Shown here in pieces: positions 1 to 10,492 of a stretch of DNA of 64,000 nt; the first letter of the stretch is position 1, and every line of letters starts with the position of its first letter. The notes below the pieces were generated by a model. That model had not been told where the DNA came from. It saw only the letters and a list, made by a program, of their open reading frames with translations, and did not search any database. Location of the stretch: assembly GCA_036872755.1 (NCBI GenBank), contig JAVHNS010000003.1, positions 1,612,001 to 1,676,000 of the forward strand, in the 5' to 3' direction. Both the position numbers and the translations under genes were made by a program. Source of the DNA: Orbilia blumenaviensis. Lineage: Eukaryota; Ascomycota; Orbiliomycetes; Orbiliales; Orbiliaceae.

Positions 1-370
1 TATGCTATTCTAGTTACGATATCTTTATGCAATGTTCATAGCACGGCGTCATCGGGTCTCTCTGGCAATAGATTATGTTGCAAGCCTAATCTTAGCAATA
101 CTTAGTTCAAGCTTCGAACGTTCCCAAGGTTAATACGTTTACTGACTACAATGAGATATAGATAACCATCAAACACCCAGTTTCATTAATTTTTAGACTT
201 AAGTATTAAATCCCGAAAGAATATCCGCCAGCGCTATGTATATGTACGTATGTGCGTGTGCCACCCAGAAAATGCCGAAAAAATAGGTAAAAGGACGTTA
301 AAAAGGAAATTCATTATTATTACATTATCCAACTCATCACACCAAAAATACTTTTGCATCCACCATCTCT
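1..370. other. Left-edge spacer, no gene seen
   Basis: AT-rich spacer downstream of the Cys-rich protein gene, which reads on the minus strand and ends at 371. It probably holds that gene's 3' UTR. I see no other feature in it. Confidence 0.5.
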
Positions 371-1564
371 TTACAAGACGAAAGCAGCAACAACAGCACC
401 GACCAATCCAACAACACCAACGTTCTTCTTGTTGGCAGCACCGGTGTAAGTTGGGACAAGGGTAGGTGGGACGGTGGCGGTGCCGTTTCCACCATAGGTT
501 GGAGCAGCAGTGGTCAAGGAAGTAGATGGCTTAAGACCGTTGCAGAAACCCTGGTTGCAGGTGTTGAAGGCACACTGAGCATCGGAAGTGCAAGAGGCCT
601 GGAAGTTACCGCAGGCTGGGATGAGCATGGAGTTGGTAGCATAGCACTGAGCACCGTTGGCACACTGTTCGCTGGAAGAGCAAGTGGCACCGAGAGGAAG
701 AGATCCAGCTGGGGCAGTGACGGTTGGGATTGGTGGGGTGTTACCGCCAGTAGTGGTTGGGGCAGCAGTCTCAGATCCGGAAGGCTTCAGGCCATTGCAG
801 AGACCGTTGTTGCAAATATTGAAAGCACATTGGGCGTCAGATTTGCATTCAGCATTGAAGTTACCGCATCGTCGGATCAACATAGCATTGCTAGCCCAGC
901 ATTGAGCACCTCCAGCGCACTGTTCGGTAGTTGCACACTCGGCACCGAGCTCGAGGGTTCCAGGAGCGGCAGTGACAGTTGGCTCTGGGGCGCCGCTTGG
1001 GCCGGGAGCGTCAGTTGGAGCGGCGGTGGTGGTAGTAAGGAACCCATTGCAAAGGCCATTATTGCAAGAGTTGAATGCACAGTGGGCGTCAGATTTGCAT
1101 TCAGCATTGAAGTTACCGCATCGTCGGATCAACATAGCATTGCTGGCCCAGCATTGAGCACCTCCAGCGCACTGTTCGGTAGTTGCGCACTCAGCACCGA
1201 GTGCAAGAGTCCCTGGTGCAGCAGTGACAGTTGGCTCGGGAGCACCGCTTGGGCCGGGGGCGTCGGTTGGGGCAGCAGTGGTAGTAGTAGATACGAATCC
1301 ATTGCAAAGGCCGTTATTGCAAGAGTTGAATGCACAGTGTGCATCGGACTTGCACGAGGCGTTGAAGTTACCGCATCGTCGAATAAGCATGGCATTGCTG
1401 GCCCAACATTCAGCTCCACCAGCACATTGTTCTGTCGTAGCGCACTCTGCACCGAGTTCGAGGGTCCCTGGTGCAGCAGTAACAGTTGGCTCAGGAGCGC
1501 CACTTGCACCTTGAGCAGAGACGTAGGCGAGGGCAGTCGCAAGGAGGAAGATTGAGGAACGCAT
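371..1564 (-). CDS. Secreted, probably GPI-anchored protein with four Cys-rich modules
   Basis: Single exon, 397 aa. Residues 1-18 are a signal peptide (MRSSIFLLATALAYVSAQ). Four modules follow at about residues 41-87, 126-172, 210-256 and 295-341, each with eight Cys in the same spacing (first C-x5-C-x5-C-x10-C, last C-x4-C). They are joined by Thr/Pro/Ala-rich linkers likely to be O-glycosylated. The last 50 residues are a Thr/Pro-rich stem, a short NKK stretch and a hydrophobic tail ending AAFVL, which looks like a GPI-attachment signal. I infer a cell-wall or surface protein. Modules 1-3 are nearly identical and module 4 is diverged. I do not recognise a named family; chitin- or carbohydrate-binding is possible but unproven. 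The ATG follows an A-rich leader and gives a clean signal peptide, so the start is secure. Confidence 0.85.
   Translation of the reverse strand: MRSSIFLLATALAYVSAQGASGAPEPTVTAAPGTLELGAECATTEQCAGGAECWASNAMLIRRCGNFNASCKSDAHCAFNSCNNGLCNGFVSTTTTAAPTDAPGPSGAPEPTVTAAPGTLALGAECATTEQCAGGAQCWASNAMLIRRCGNFNAECKSDAHCAFNSCNNGLCNGFLTTTTAAPTDAPGPSGAPEPTVTAAPGTLELGAECATTEQCAGGAQCWASNAMLIRRCGNFNAECKSDAQCAFNICNNGLCNGLKPSGSETAAPTTTGGNTPPIPTVTAPAGSLPLGATCSSSEQCANGAQCYATNSMLIPACGNFQASCTSDAQCAFNTCNQGFCNGLKPSTSLTTAAPTYGGNGTATVPPTLVPTYTGAANKKNVGVVGLVGAVVAAFVL
542..1444 (-). repeat. Four in-gene module repeats (unit 84-85 codons for modules 1-3)
   Basis: DNA repeats inside the Cys-rich protein gene. Equivalent bases in modules 1, 2 and 3 are 255 and 252 nt apart (for example about 1338, 1083 and 831). 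The 60 bp around 833 and 1085 are almost identical, while the copy nearest the C-terminus (542-682) is clearly diverged. The pattern fits recent in-frame duplication or gene conversion of modules 1-3. Confidence 0.85.
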
Positions 1565-4260
1565 ATTGATATTAAAAAATTCTAGTAATTATTTAAAATA
1601 AAAAAGAGACTTTGTATTGGAATCGAAAGAAAAGAATCGAGAACGACGGAAAGCAGTTGGAATTAACGAATGCTTTTAAATTTCAAGTTCGGATATCGAT
1701 AGCTATAACGATTGTTGATAGTGAGAATGAGAGTAGAATTTACCTTGGGATGGGGATATGACTTCAACTTATACCAAATCGTTCCCCTCAACGTTACAAC
1801 GGCAAAAAAGAAAAGCCTTGGACGCCGTGCCTTGACGATCGGGGATGTTTACGCTTTGCTGGTTGGGAATGGACGGATTCTTCACGTCGTCCGCTAATAA
1901 TAGACGCTCCCCTGCACCCATGGCCAACGTTAAGATTCGGGTGACCACTGGCCCAAGCCTAGCCCGGCGACACTAACGAATTTGGTGAAAAAACACGGAA
2001 CTTCCGTAAAGGGACCCAAAAGGAACAAAAAAAGGGCTCAGCTCTTGTTTTGTTGCCAGCTGTTCTAGCGTCAAGAGCGGCTGAATGCAACATCTGGGCG
2101 GAAACGGACCTTCATTCATTCCAACTATTGATTGGGCATCTGGCCAGAAGGAGATCACACTGTGCCATTTTTCTTAGGGATCCCGGGGATCTTCGAACCC
2201 ATTATGCATCATAGTTTCTTGGGCTTCTTGAGAATATCTTGGGTAGTTACGTATGTTACGTAATTATGGATATACATGTCTATGTCATGACATATGACCT
2301 TCATGTACCTTTAGTTAGAACACCGAGTATCGTCGGGCCGAGAAAAATAACGTGAAGCAAGGTCAGAAGTCCAAAGATACATTTGGGTATCATGCCAGAT
2401 GAAAATTTGCAAATCCCTTTTCGAAAACAGGTCTGACAAATGGTGGACGGGCAAACCCAGAGAACTCCCCTCAGCAGACTAGACTCCGCTAGCGTGACTT
2501 CTTTGTCTTGAAGCCACAGATAGACTGCATATAAAATTAAATGGCTTTTCAGCCCGTCACCGTCATGTTACAATCAACCTTACTAACCATACTGTGTATG
2601 GTTATAGCATGTCTGCAGTAAGACTGATCCGACCAGAATACCTGCAGCAAGCATAGTTATAGGCGATCGATTAATGGGAGAAGCGACCAAAGGCCTCCAG
2701 AATTCAAGCATAAGGCGGCCCCGCATATGCACTCACAGAAAAGCTTAACGCAGGTCTAGCCCTACCGGGACGGGGGTTGTTAACAATAGCTTCCACAGCC
2801 AGCGAGTGCGACTCAGCCCCTTCGAGGCCGAACAAAGCAAGGAGCGCAGAAGGTCTATGGAAATCGAGTATCCATTGGTATGGAACTTTTCGACCTGGCT
2901 TTTCGTTGACGTCGCGCAGACCTTTTTTTCATGCGCATTAAGGGCCCAAGATCTCCTGCCACTTGGACGAGGAACTCTGACAGCACAAAAAAAAAACTTA
3001 CTTCAAAGTGTCGGGTGCAGGGAACTCTTAAATTTTCCCCATCAGGCGCGGATGTAACGCCAACCTCTATGTATATCCGTTTTATAGAACTTTATTCTTG
3101 AATATCGTCACCTGGTCCTTGAAATATCCAAGGCCATTTTTGCCGGACGTAAATTGAATTCCGGAAGGGATCTGTTTACTAGGAGTAGATCCAGTTGGTC
3201 TCCGATATTGTATGTAACCTTTCCCCTGGTTTTTTTAGTACAATTGTGCTTCAACTCCGTCGGCATCTCCCGTTTTCATTTTCCCAAAACCAAAATGACA
3301 CAACAACACGATTGCGAGGGGCGGATGCTGATTTGCCCGCCGAATACCACCCCGTGCTAGGCTCCTATATGGTTTTTAGGTATGGGTTATGCATAAGTGA
3401 TTAAGTAAGTACTTAGTCAGTACCCAGGATATGGTTTTCATCGGTCTACTCCGCCATCCTTTAGTTGTTCCACACTGCCTTCTAGAAGGACATAAAATCG
3501 AGAAAGAATAATTATGCATGCATGTAGCTAACCTCGATCCCCACGCCGGCGCATTTGCTAAACCAATTGATGTCATGAATGCATTACCCTGTTTTATCAT
3601 CGTATGATGTGCATATGTGCATGATACTAGGCTGCGTTTTATAACGTACGGTATCTAAGTTTAACATCCAAGTACCTCCATCGGCGTAATTCTGTCGGGT
3701 ACCTTTTTAAGTTTTTGAGCCGTAGTTACATCGACAGAACAGGCATTCTCCGAAATACGCCCCTTTCCCGTGCTCATATATATATATAACCTAGACCAGC
3801 AGTTGGTAGAGTATTATATGCAACCATACTCTCGAATTAGGAGATTTTATCTTCCGACGGAAGGACTCCATCCGGGAGTAGCAGCATCAACACGTGGTTG
3901 CCCTTCTCATACTTAGTATAAGACTGGAATCCCCTGGCAGTGAAAACTGGATGCTTGAGTTAATTCACGAGACCAGGCTAATCAATTTGGGACTCTCAAG
4001 ATAGGGTATGTTCTCCTCCACCGCAGAACATTTATATGGGCGAAGTTAAGTCTTATTACGAGGCTGGACGAGGTTAGAAGTTAGTTTACGGAAAGTTATG
4101 TTCTACTGTAATAGTTCAAACACGACAAACAATATTATACTTTATAATTCTACATAATCTAGCGATTTAGGTGTAATTTCGTCATGGAGTTGGATAGAGA
4201 ACGACTAAGGGTACCTGCAGCTCGGCAAACAATTCGAAAATTCTATGGGCATTAGATTAA
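1565..4260. other. Gene-poor spacer
   Basis: Holds the upstream region of the Cys-rich protein gene (an A-rich leader just before its ATG) and then about 2.5 kb with only short, unconvincing open frames. A (TA)n tract lies near 3777-3790 and a TAAGTAAGTACTTA-type palindromic stretch near 3402-3415. No recognisable gene or transposon. Confidence 0.5.
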
Positions 4261-4266
4261 TAAATG

Positions 4267-4267
4267 G

Positions 4268-4298
<31 letters not shown>

Positions 4299-4300
4299 AG
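4267..4300. repeat. (GAA)n microsatellite
   Basis: A run of AAG/GAA triplets directly beside the first tRNA-like repeat. On the minus strand it is a (TTC)n/T-rich tail immediately 3' of that element, where a Pol III terminator or a SINE tail would lie. Confidence 0.8.
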
Positions 4301-4307
4301 GAAGCAT

Positions 4308-4430
4308 GGCCAGTCTCCGGTTCGAACGGACATCTCTGGTGTCTCATTGGAGAAGAGGGCCTAAGGTACGCTGCCTTAGGGATAACTCAACTCCGAGCCC
4401 CCAACGCTTTACCGATTAAGCTAACAGGCC
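4308..4430 (-). repeat. tRNA-like element, copy 1
   Basis: Read on the minus strand it starts GGCCTGT, has an A-box-like D arm (TAGCTTAATCGGTAAAGC) and ends with a T-arm/B-box (GTTCGAACC) and ACTGGCC. The ends can pair at 6 of 7 positions, as in an acceptor stem. At 123 nt it is too long for an ordinary tRNA. The extra 40-50 nt lie between the D and T arms, so it may be an intron-bearing tRNA, a tRNA relic or a SINE head. A T-rich (TTC)n tail follows. Confidence 0.5.
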
Positions 4431-4603
4431 TTCTAGATATAATCATCATTAGTATTGTTGAAATTATAAAGGTAACTGTCGGGATTTGATTTTCATAAAT
4501 ACACAGGCTATAAACCCGCCCAACGAGGTAGAAATAAAAATAAAAATAAAAATACATATTCTGGAAACCAAGGGAGCCTGAAGGAAGCAAAATATACCAA
4601 GTA

Positions 4604-4689
4604 GCCAAGATCTAATTTGAACAGGCATCTTCACGCTTGGGGGCCTCTTAGTAGAACCTCCAGCAGCTTTACTATTAAACTACAAGGCC
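4604..4689 (-). repeat. tRNA-like element, copy 2
   Basis: Minus strand, 86 nt, about class II tRNA length. D-arm-like TAGTTTAATAGTAAAGC and T-arm-like TGTTCAAATTAG are present but diverged, and the acceptor ends (GGCCTTG / CTTGGC) pair only in part. Probably a decayed copy of the same family as its neighbours. Confidence 0.45.
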
Positions 4690-4876
4690 TTCAATAGCCA
4701 GCATCTCCCAGGCTTATATAAATATAATAGAGGTGCAATATGGGCTTCACCTCTGCCTTCAGAGCCCAGATTTGAGGAGCCGCGACTCCAATAATTATAT
4801 ATAAATGATGTTTGAGAACAGGACAAGAGATAAATGCGTATAGGAGAAAGGGTCCCTAAAAGAAACAAGAAAATTT

Positions 4877-4996
4877 GACCAAGGTCTGACTCGAACAGAC
4901 ATCTTTGAGAACTCTTGGAGGATTGATTTTTTTGATGGTTAATAGGTTTAGAGCCCCCCAAGAGTACCCATGCTTTACCACTTAAGCTACAAGGTC
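4877..4996 (-). repeat. tRNA-like element, copy 3
   Basis: Minus strand, 120 nt. It has the D arm TAGCTTAAGTGGTAAAGC, shared exactly with copy 4, and the T arm TCTGTTCGAGTCAGA with a canonical B-box core. A T-rich stretch follows the 3' end, as a Pol III terminator would. The sequence between the arms differs from the other copies. Confidence 0.5.
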
Positions 4997-5199
4997 TTTA
5001 AAATACAATTTTCTTCAGCCTTAGATGCATACTATATATCAAGATGTCACGTGGATATTTATCTGTCCGCTTCCAGAGCGCCTATATAGCTATATTTAAG
5101 GCTACCTCAGCGCTGACAAACGCATATAGATGGCATTCTTGTATATCCAGAGCAAAAAAGAATACATATATTCTCAAAAAGTTCAAAATAAAAAGAGCC

Positions 5200-5328
5200 G
5201 GCCAAGGTCTGGCTCGAACAGACTTCCCTAGTACCAAGTCTCCAGGAGTCAAGGCACACAGGCCTAGTCTAGGCGGGTGTGACAAACTCAAAGAGTGGGT
5301 TGTGCTTTACCACTTAAGCTACAAGGCC
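5200..5328 (-). repeat. tRNA-like element, copy 4
   Basis: Minus strand, 129 nt. It starts GGCCTTG, contains TAGCTTAAGTGGTAAAGC (A box) and TCTGTTCGAGCCAGA (a perfect 5-bp T stem with a 5-base loop core), and ends CTTGGCC followed by T-rich sequence. The outer four acceptor pairs form but the inner ones do not. Same family and orientation as copies 1-3. Confidence 0.5.
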
Positions 5329-6999
5329 TTTGATATTCTTGAATATCTCCAGAGGTGGTTTAAACTACCCCGCTTGCACAAGAATAGAATTACAGCTAAA
5401 ATACGCACCAGCCTGGAAACCGTGAACAGGTTCTGACGTGTGTTTATATGCCTTTAAACCAAATATTCTAACATAACTGCGGTAAATATAGAGTAGGTTA
5501 TTATATTCTTATCATGAGTGGTCATGGTTCCATAGTTGAATGTCTGAACTGAACCAAGCTTGCAGAGATATATATGTTATAATGTTTTGAACGACCGACG
5601 GTACTGCTTTTAAAATTGCGAACTCATAGAGTTAGGGTAGCAGAAGTACGAAGTACAACGGATACCACATGTATACTTACACGTGTCTGTACGATTTATG
5701 GTTTTGCAAATAGTTAGGTTTTTCTTAGATGCTTATGTATAGACATATCAATATCGTAGATAGGGTTAGATCAAGTTTCAGCTAAAGGTTATTGTCAAGG
5801 CTTCTTGGTTCTTGCCTTGTCCATATGCCCTCGCTTTGTTCTATGAACTCTCTGGATCCGCAGCAGTATAAAATCCCATAGCTACTTAGAGAATAGATGC
5901 TTCACATAGCGATGATACTGATTCTTTCTAGAGTAAATATCTCTATCAAAACATGTTAATTAACGGGATAATTACGTAGTGTCCAAGTATAAAGCTAATA
6001 AAGCTCGGAGGGTATTAGCATTTATATCGGGACTTGATAATACGAACTTCGTAAACGACTTGTTTTAGTCGTAGAAACCTGTGAGATACACGTAACAAGA
6101 GTTGTCATTACTGAACTCGATTCATTTGATATCACGATATCACCTGACCTAGATTATAAACCTATCAGGACGGGTGGATGATTTTGTATTGCAACTTTGT
6201 ACACATCCGCAGATTCCCACATCGGCCTAATCCCACCAGGGTTTACAGTTCCAAACTTGTTTTAATTTTGTTCAGAGTAGGATACTATTTTACGGTGTGT
6301 TGAGAACTTTTATATCATCTCTATGGCGATATTTCCACGCGATGCAAGAAACGTCCCATCTGTTAATTTTGCAGCATGATGGTAAGCGGACAGGATGCTT
6401 GCTGAAATATGCACCGAAAATCCAGCTATCAGATTCATCTTATCGAGAACCCAAGAGATCTATTTGTGTGATAACGTTGATAAGTATCCCGAAGGTTCGA
6501 TCGCTAATCGAGGATGGTGTTGGATCTTGTATCAACATTTGGTGTGGACAAAGTATCACGCCACTATCAGGTCTATATGCGGTGAGCACATGAAGAGAGT
6601 ATTAAGAAAGCGACTGATCATTAAAGCACGCTAACTAAAGGATTTAACTACAAGAGAAAGGAATAAAGAAAGAAAAGAAAACCAATAACGACCGTAGCGG
6701 AATAATAACAGTCGTATAGACGGGAAAAATGTACAAAAAAAGAAGGACTTCCTGATCCATCCTTTCTCTTCTTTATAACCCCCTGGCCAAAAAAAAAAAT
6801 ACGCCATGGCAAAAGTCAATCAATCAATCAGATAAGAATCTGAAAAGAAAACGGGAAAAAATGAGCTAAGCAGACCCATCGAGTTTCATCCGTCTGATCT
6901 TTAGAGTACTACTACTCAGTAGTGCCCTTGGTGTCTCGTCTCAATTTGTATACCTAACACTGCCTTTCTCCCTGCAGCCGATCGCGATACTACGTCACT
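5329..6999. other. AT-rich spacer upstream of the ISU1 3' end
   Basis: About 1.7 kb of AT-rich sequence with only small open frames, the largest near 6297-6634 and without recognisable similarity. The right end probably holds the 3' UTR of ISU1, which ends at 7000. Confidence 0.5.
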
Positions 7000-7707
7000 T
7001 TACGCTGTCACGCCCAATGTTGGCTTCCCAACTCGTTTCGACTTATAATCCTTAATGGCGGATTTGATGGCGTCCTCAGCAAGCATGCTGCAGTGCAGCT
7101 TGACGGGCGGCAGGCACAATTCTTTCGCGATCTCTGTGTTCTTGATTCTGCCGGCATCTTCGAGCGACATGCCGCGGACAAGCTCAGTGAGATATGAGGA
7201 GGACGCGATGGCAGAACCGCAGCCGAAGGTCTTGAACTTGACATCGCTGATTTTGCCGGTGACTTCATCGACACGGATTTGAAGTTTCATGACGTCGCCG
7301 CCTAGTAAGATGGGTTATGTTAGCCGGCAGATATCAATGGAGGGGTAGCGATGAGCATCGCCCGATGACATACAAGCTGGAGCACCGACGAGACCGGTTC
7401 CGACATCAAGGTCAGCCTTGTTCATTGAGCCGACATTTCGCGGGCGGGAATAGTGATCTAGCAGTAGATATCGCTGTTAGCTTTCACTTCGGCACAATTT
7501 TCACTACCCGGATATCAACATCCGACCAGCGAAATCAACGGAGCACCCCCCGGGAGACCTATCTTTTTCATGATACCCTCTCTTCGGCACGATTGTAACT
7601 GCCGGTAGAGGAGCGATGTGTGAGCGAGGGGCAACAGCGATGAGGTTCGGTCGGAGGGCACCTCGCGAGAGGGTTCTTGTGGCTGTCTGGAGTGTTCTCG
7701 AAAGCAT
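7000..7707 (-). CDS. ISU1: Mitochondrial iron-sulfur cluster assembly scaffold
   Basis: Scaffold on which Nfs1/Isd11/frataxin build [2Fe-2S] clusters in the mitochondrial matrix. Exons 7563-7707, 7374-7463 and 7000-7301 give 178 aa. Residues 1-43 are an Arg/Ser-rich mitochondrial presequence; the mature part starts near YHEKVLDHY. The three cluster-ligand cysteines are visible: C79 (PACGD), C106 (FGCGS) and C149 (LHCSM), and LPPVK (142-146) is the Ssq1 chaperone-binding motif. Intron 2 (7302-7373) is ordinary GTATGT...CTAG. Intron 1 (7464-7562) restores the conserved KVLDHY only if it runs AT...AC; see the separate entry. The start ATG at 7707 was chosen because it opens the presequence; the frame is open further upstream without conservation. 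Nearby genes are unrelated. Confidence 0.93.
7464..7562 (-). other. Candidate AT-AC intron in ISU1
   Basis: Exon 1 ends ...GAA AAA G. The next bases are ATAGGTCTCC; 99 nt later the intron ends ...GATATCTAC, and exon 2 opens TG CTA GAT CAC. Joining G to TG gives Val and restores KVLDHY of the family. A branch site GCTAAC lies 12 nt before the end. No GT-AG pair keeps both the frame and the conserved residues; the in-frame alternatives insert 10 or more foreign residues. The donor looks like an ordinary GTAGGT with its first G changed to A, and the terminal AC would be the matching change. It does not match the U12 donor (RTATCCTT), so a U2-type AT-AC intron is inferred. Confidence 0.75.
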
Positions 7708-10213
7708 GGTGGATATATGGACTGAAGGCAGATATGCGGTATATCGATGTCTTGATGATGGAGGAGCGGTGAGTATATTATGTATCTGCCGGTTAATATT
7801 GATGGGTGACGATAAGAGATATTTTTTTGCCTTCGGATTTGGGGTAATTTGGGGGCTGCTTAATAAAGTTGCTTTGAGGTACGTCAATGCCGAACAAAAT
7901 TCTGAGGCCTCGACAGACCTTGAAAACGGGTCCATCGTTTTGTTTGCTGCCGAGGTCGGCGATTACCGCAACACATGCGCAACACATTTCGCCTTAACGC
8001 CGACTAGGGCCGACTGCAACAAACTCTCCGTGTGGTATTTTTGAATCTTTCTTTCGGAGTATCGGCCACAATCCACGAGACTACGTAATTGATACCCTAT
8101 ACAAATATAAATTAAGCCCGAATAATTCAATAATGAACTGCTTACTCTACTATTACTATATGATATATTGGATAAGCCCTTCTGCTTTCCAAAACTAGAA
8201 TGGTATATTCTAAAAGTATACATGCTAAATCTCTCTTTAACCAATGATAACGTGGTTCTTCCGCGTGCCGCGGAGATAGCCCGAACCCTCTTTCTGGACA
8301 GCTTAAGTAAGTAAGTTGCTGTCTATGCTTAATAGATAGCATCATAATATCGATAGCACACCACTTTCTCGTAATACAAAACCTTTGGGTCTGAGGAAAC
8401 TTCGTCCGGCTGTATGTTTTGTCCTGAGCTCGACCATCTGCACATATCATGCAACTGTATTGATATCATCAAATGCAATCATGACTCGACCTTTATAGAC
8501 TCTGACCATGATTTTGAGTCCGCCACAGACAGTTTGAACAGTCTAAAAAAACAGTCTCGGAAGCGTAGGCGCGGATAATGACACACGGACTCTTCGGGCC
8601 CGCGGAGATGTTACATCGCGTCCTCAACCTGCCAACACGGCAGCTGGCGGATATAAGTTCCGGGCCGAGTACAACACTGTAGTGGCTTTTTAAATTTTTG
8701 TAGATAGTAGATTTCAAAGTTTGTGTCCCCTGACTCGAGTCCCCAAGCGAACGTAATAGTGAGTCATTCTTCTAGTGACTTGTGGTGTAATATTCATATA
8801 TGAGAGCATAGCTACATAGCAGCAGGGTCACAGAGGTTGATGGGCCTCTTGGCCACACGAATACTGACATAATAGATTGGCTAACCATATATATCGCGTT
8901 AGCACCCTCTCTGTTCGGTTGGCGATTCTAAGTTGTTGGTTGCTGGTAGTGATTCCGCAAGTATTTATCTCTTGGTCGTGGTTTTGAGGGCCCTAGGGGG
9001 TACGTCTCATCAATTCGGTGGTCGTAGTTCCATATACTTCGTACAGAAAATCGAAGGGAAGGCACAGATCACCCTTCTTAAGCTTCTTTCACGGGAAGTT
9101 TTCACATGTTGGGCTGGTTCTTGATATTGACATCGACACTGGTCTCGTAAAGTAACCTCTAACTAATATCTACCCCGACATCTTTAAAATCTGCTCGATA
9201 GCCATGACAAAGAAAAACAATCCACCCCATCGATCTCATATATTATCAGGGCGACATAGTGAAAGCAACTATGCGATCCTAGCTAGCACAATATTACTCA
9301 CCATAGGTGGCTATGTCAGTTATCAAGAAGGTTAAACTGTATTTTTCAGAGATATACCTCAACAGCAGTCCAGAAATCGTCATATTCGCACGGAAAATTT
9401 TCACCGTTGAATTTCGATGATATTGGTCCATCTTGTGGTATCCGCTTGGAGATCTATGTTAATGGATTATCAAAATAAAGAAGCTCGTCTCCAAAACTAG
9501 AGCGGCACAGAAGAAGCTCGTCCCAGCACGGCGGCAATTATAAACGAAATACTACATTTCCGATAACAAAGTCTATGCATCGTCATGATTATCATCTGTT
9601 TGATTTGATTTTGTTGCTGCAAAGCCTGTGCATTGTCGATCTTCAAAGCATGACCTTAACATCAACCAATCCGGAACCGGAGCGATCCCTATTAACTATA
9701 GTCAACGAGGGCTCACCGTAGCCCAAGTAAATACATCAATGGAAGCAACATTCGCGGCTCGTCTAGTATATTTCCTGTTTTTTCCAAGCAAATGCCCTAG
9801 TAGAGATCAACTTTCTCTCTAAGCGTTTGTTTCGTATCCTTCGCTATTCATTAAGCAGTCTGATTGAGAAGGCGCTAAGCAGGGTGTGTAGTTAATTTAA
9901 TCACTACCTCGCAAAGAAGGGTGCACCTGCGGGGTATTTATTTATATTCTCAGATTCAATAAATGAGTGACAGCGATAGATGATGCTAACGACAGGGCAG
10001 GGAAGGGTGTCCCTTTCCGCGGGCGGGACCAGATTTGATGATGTATATATATATATAAATGGGGCGAACCCTGGCCTCGTAAACCAACCTCCACGGTGTG
10101 GCCTGGTGAACCCTGCGTATTTGAATGAATCGGTCCTCGTAGACGCGGTTTGGCCGGCTCGGGAGCCTGGCCATCTGTTGCAAAATATAGGTAGCGTCAC
10201 AACAGGTCTGGAA
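7708..10213. other. Spacer upstream of ISU1, no recognisable gene
   Basis: The first few hundred bases serve as the ISU1 promoter and 5' UTR. The rest holds only short open frames on both strands without recognisable domains. One weak copy of a dispersed 24-bp motif lies at 9139-9163. Confidence 0.5.
10071..10094. repeat. Dispersed 24-bp motif, copy 1
   Basis: CTGGCCTCGTAAACCAACCT continuing CCAC. About 22 of 24 bases recur at 60824-60848, and a weaker match lies at 9139-9163. The flanks carry short direct repeats (GAACCCTG on both sides). Function unknown. Confidence 0.4.
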
Positions 10214-10362
10214 CCTAACCGGAGCATTGTAAGCATCGATCAGCTTTTGCTTGCCAATCGTATCAATGGTGCCATCGAGTCGCAGAGTCTGGAGCCTCAA
10301 CCCATTAAGAAGCTCCTCCATGATGTCTAGCATTCCAAGGAAATGCGTAAACACCGGATTTT
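10214..10362 (-). pseudogene. Relic of a SNF2-family helicase (helicase C-terminal domain)
   Basis: On the minus strand from about 10362 the frame reads NPVFTHFLGMLDIMEE, then LRLQTLRLDGTIDT, then KQKLIDAYNAP. This is the start of the SNF2/SWI2 helicase C-terminal domain: the 'F(S/T)QF..MLDILEE', 'RLDG.T' and 'R..LID.FNAP' blocks in the right order and spacing. About 47 residues are recognisable. The next block (LLSTRAGGLGIN) is missing, the frame breaks, and no ATPase core is found upstream. I read it as a decayed fragment, perhaps brought in by a transposon or left by a lost gene. The subfamily cannot be settled. Confidence 0.65.
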
Positions 10363-10414
10363 GTGGTTCTTTTCATAGAGCCCCGGCAACACCAGTCCTA
10401 GGGGTCCTCGACCT

Positions 10415-10450
10415 CGGGTCCTTCCTGACGGAAAGGAGAGGGAGGACCCG
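10415..10450. repeat. Imperfect hairpin
   Basis: CGGGTCCTTCC and GGAGGACCCG pair with one bulged T around a 15-nt purine-rich loop. It lies about 50 bp from the SNF2 relic and 43 bp from a second, perfect hairpin. Possibly the end of an old element. Confidence 0.5.
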
Positions 10451-10492
10451 CTTAGGTGCTGGTGAGTAGTTGCCGAAGAGTAAGGGCTAGGG

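Noticed and set aside
830..1555. 241-codon plus-strand open frame
   Set aside because: It is the antisense of the repeated Cys-rich protein gene; its length is forced by the repeats, and it has no signal, domain or start context of its own.
7616..8044. 142-codon plus-strand frame opposite ISU1
   Set aside because: Antisense to the ISU1 presequence and leader, with no recognisable features.
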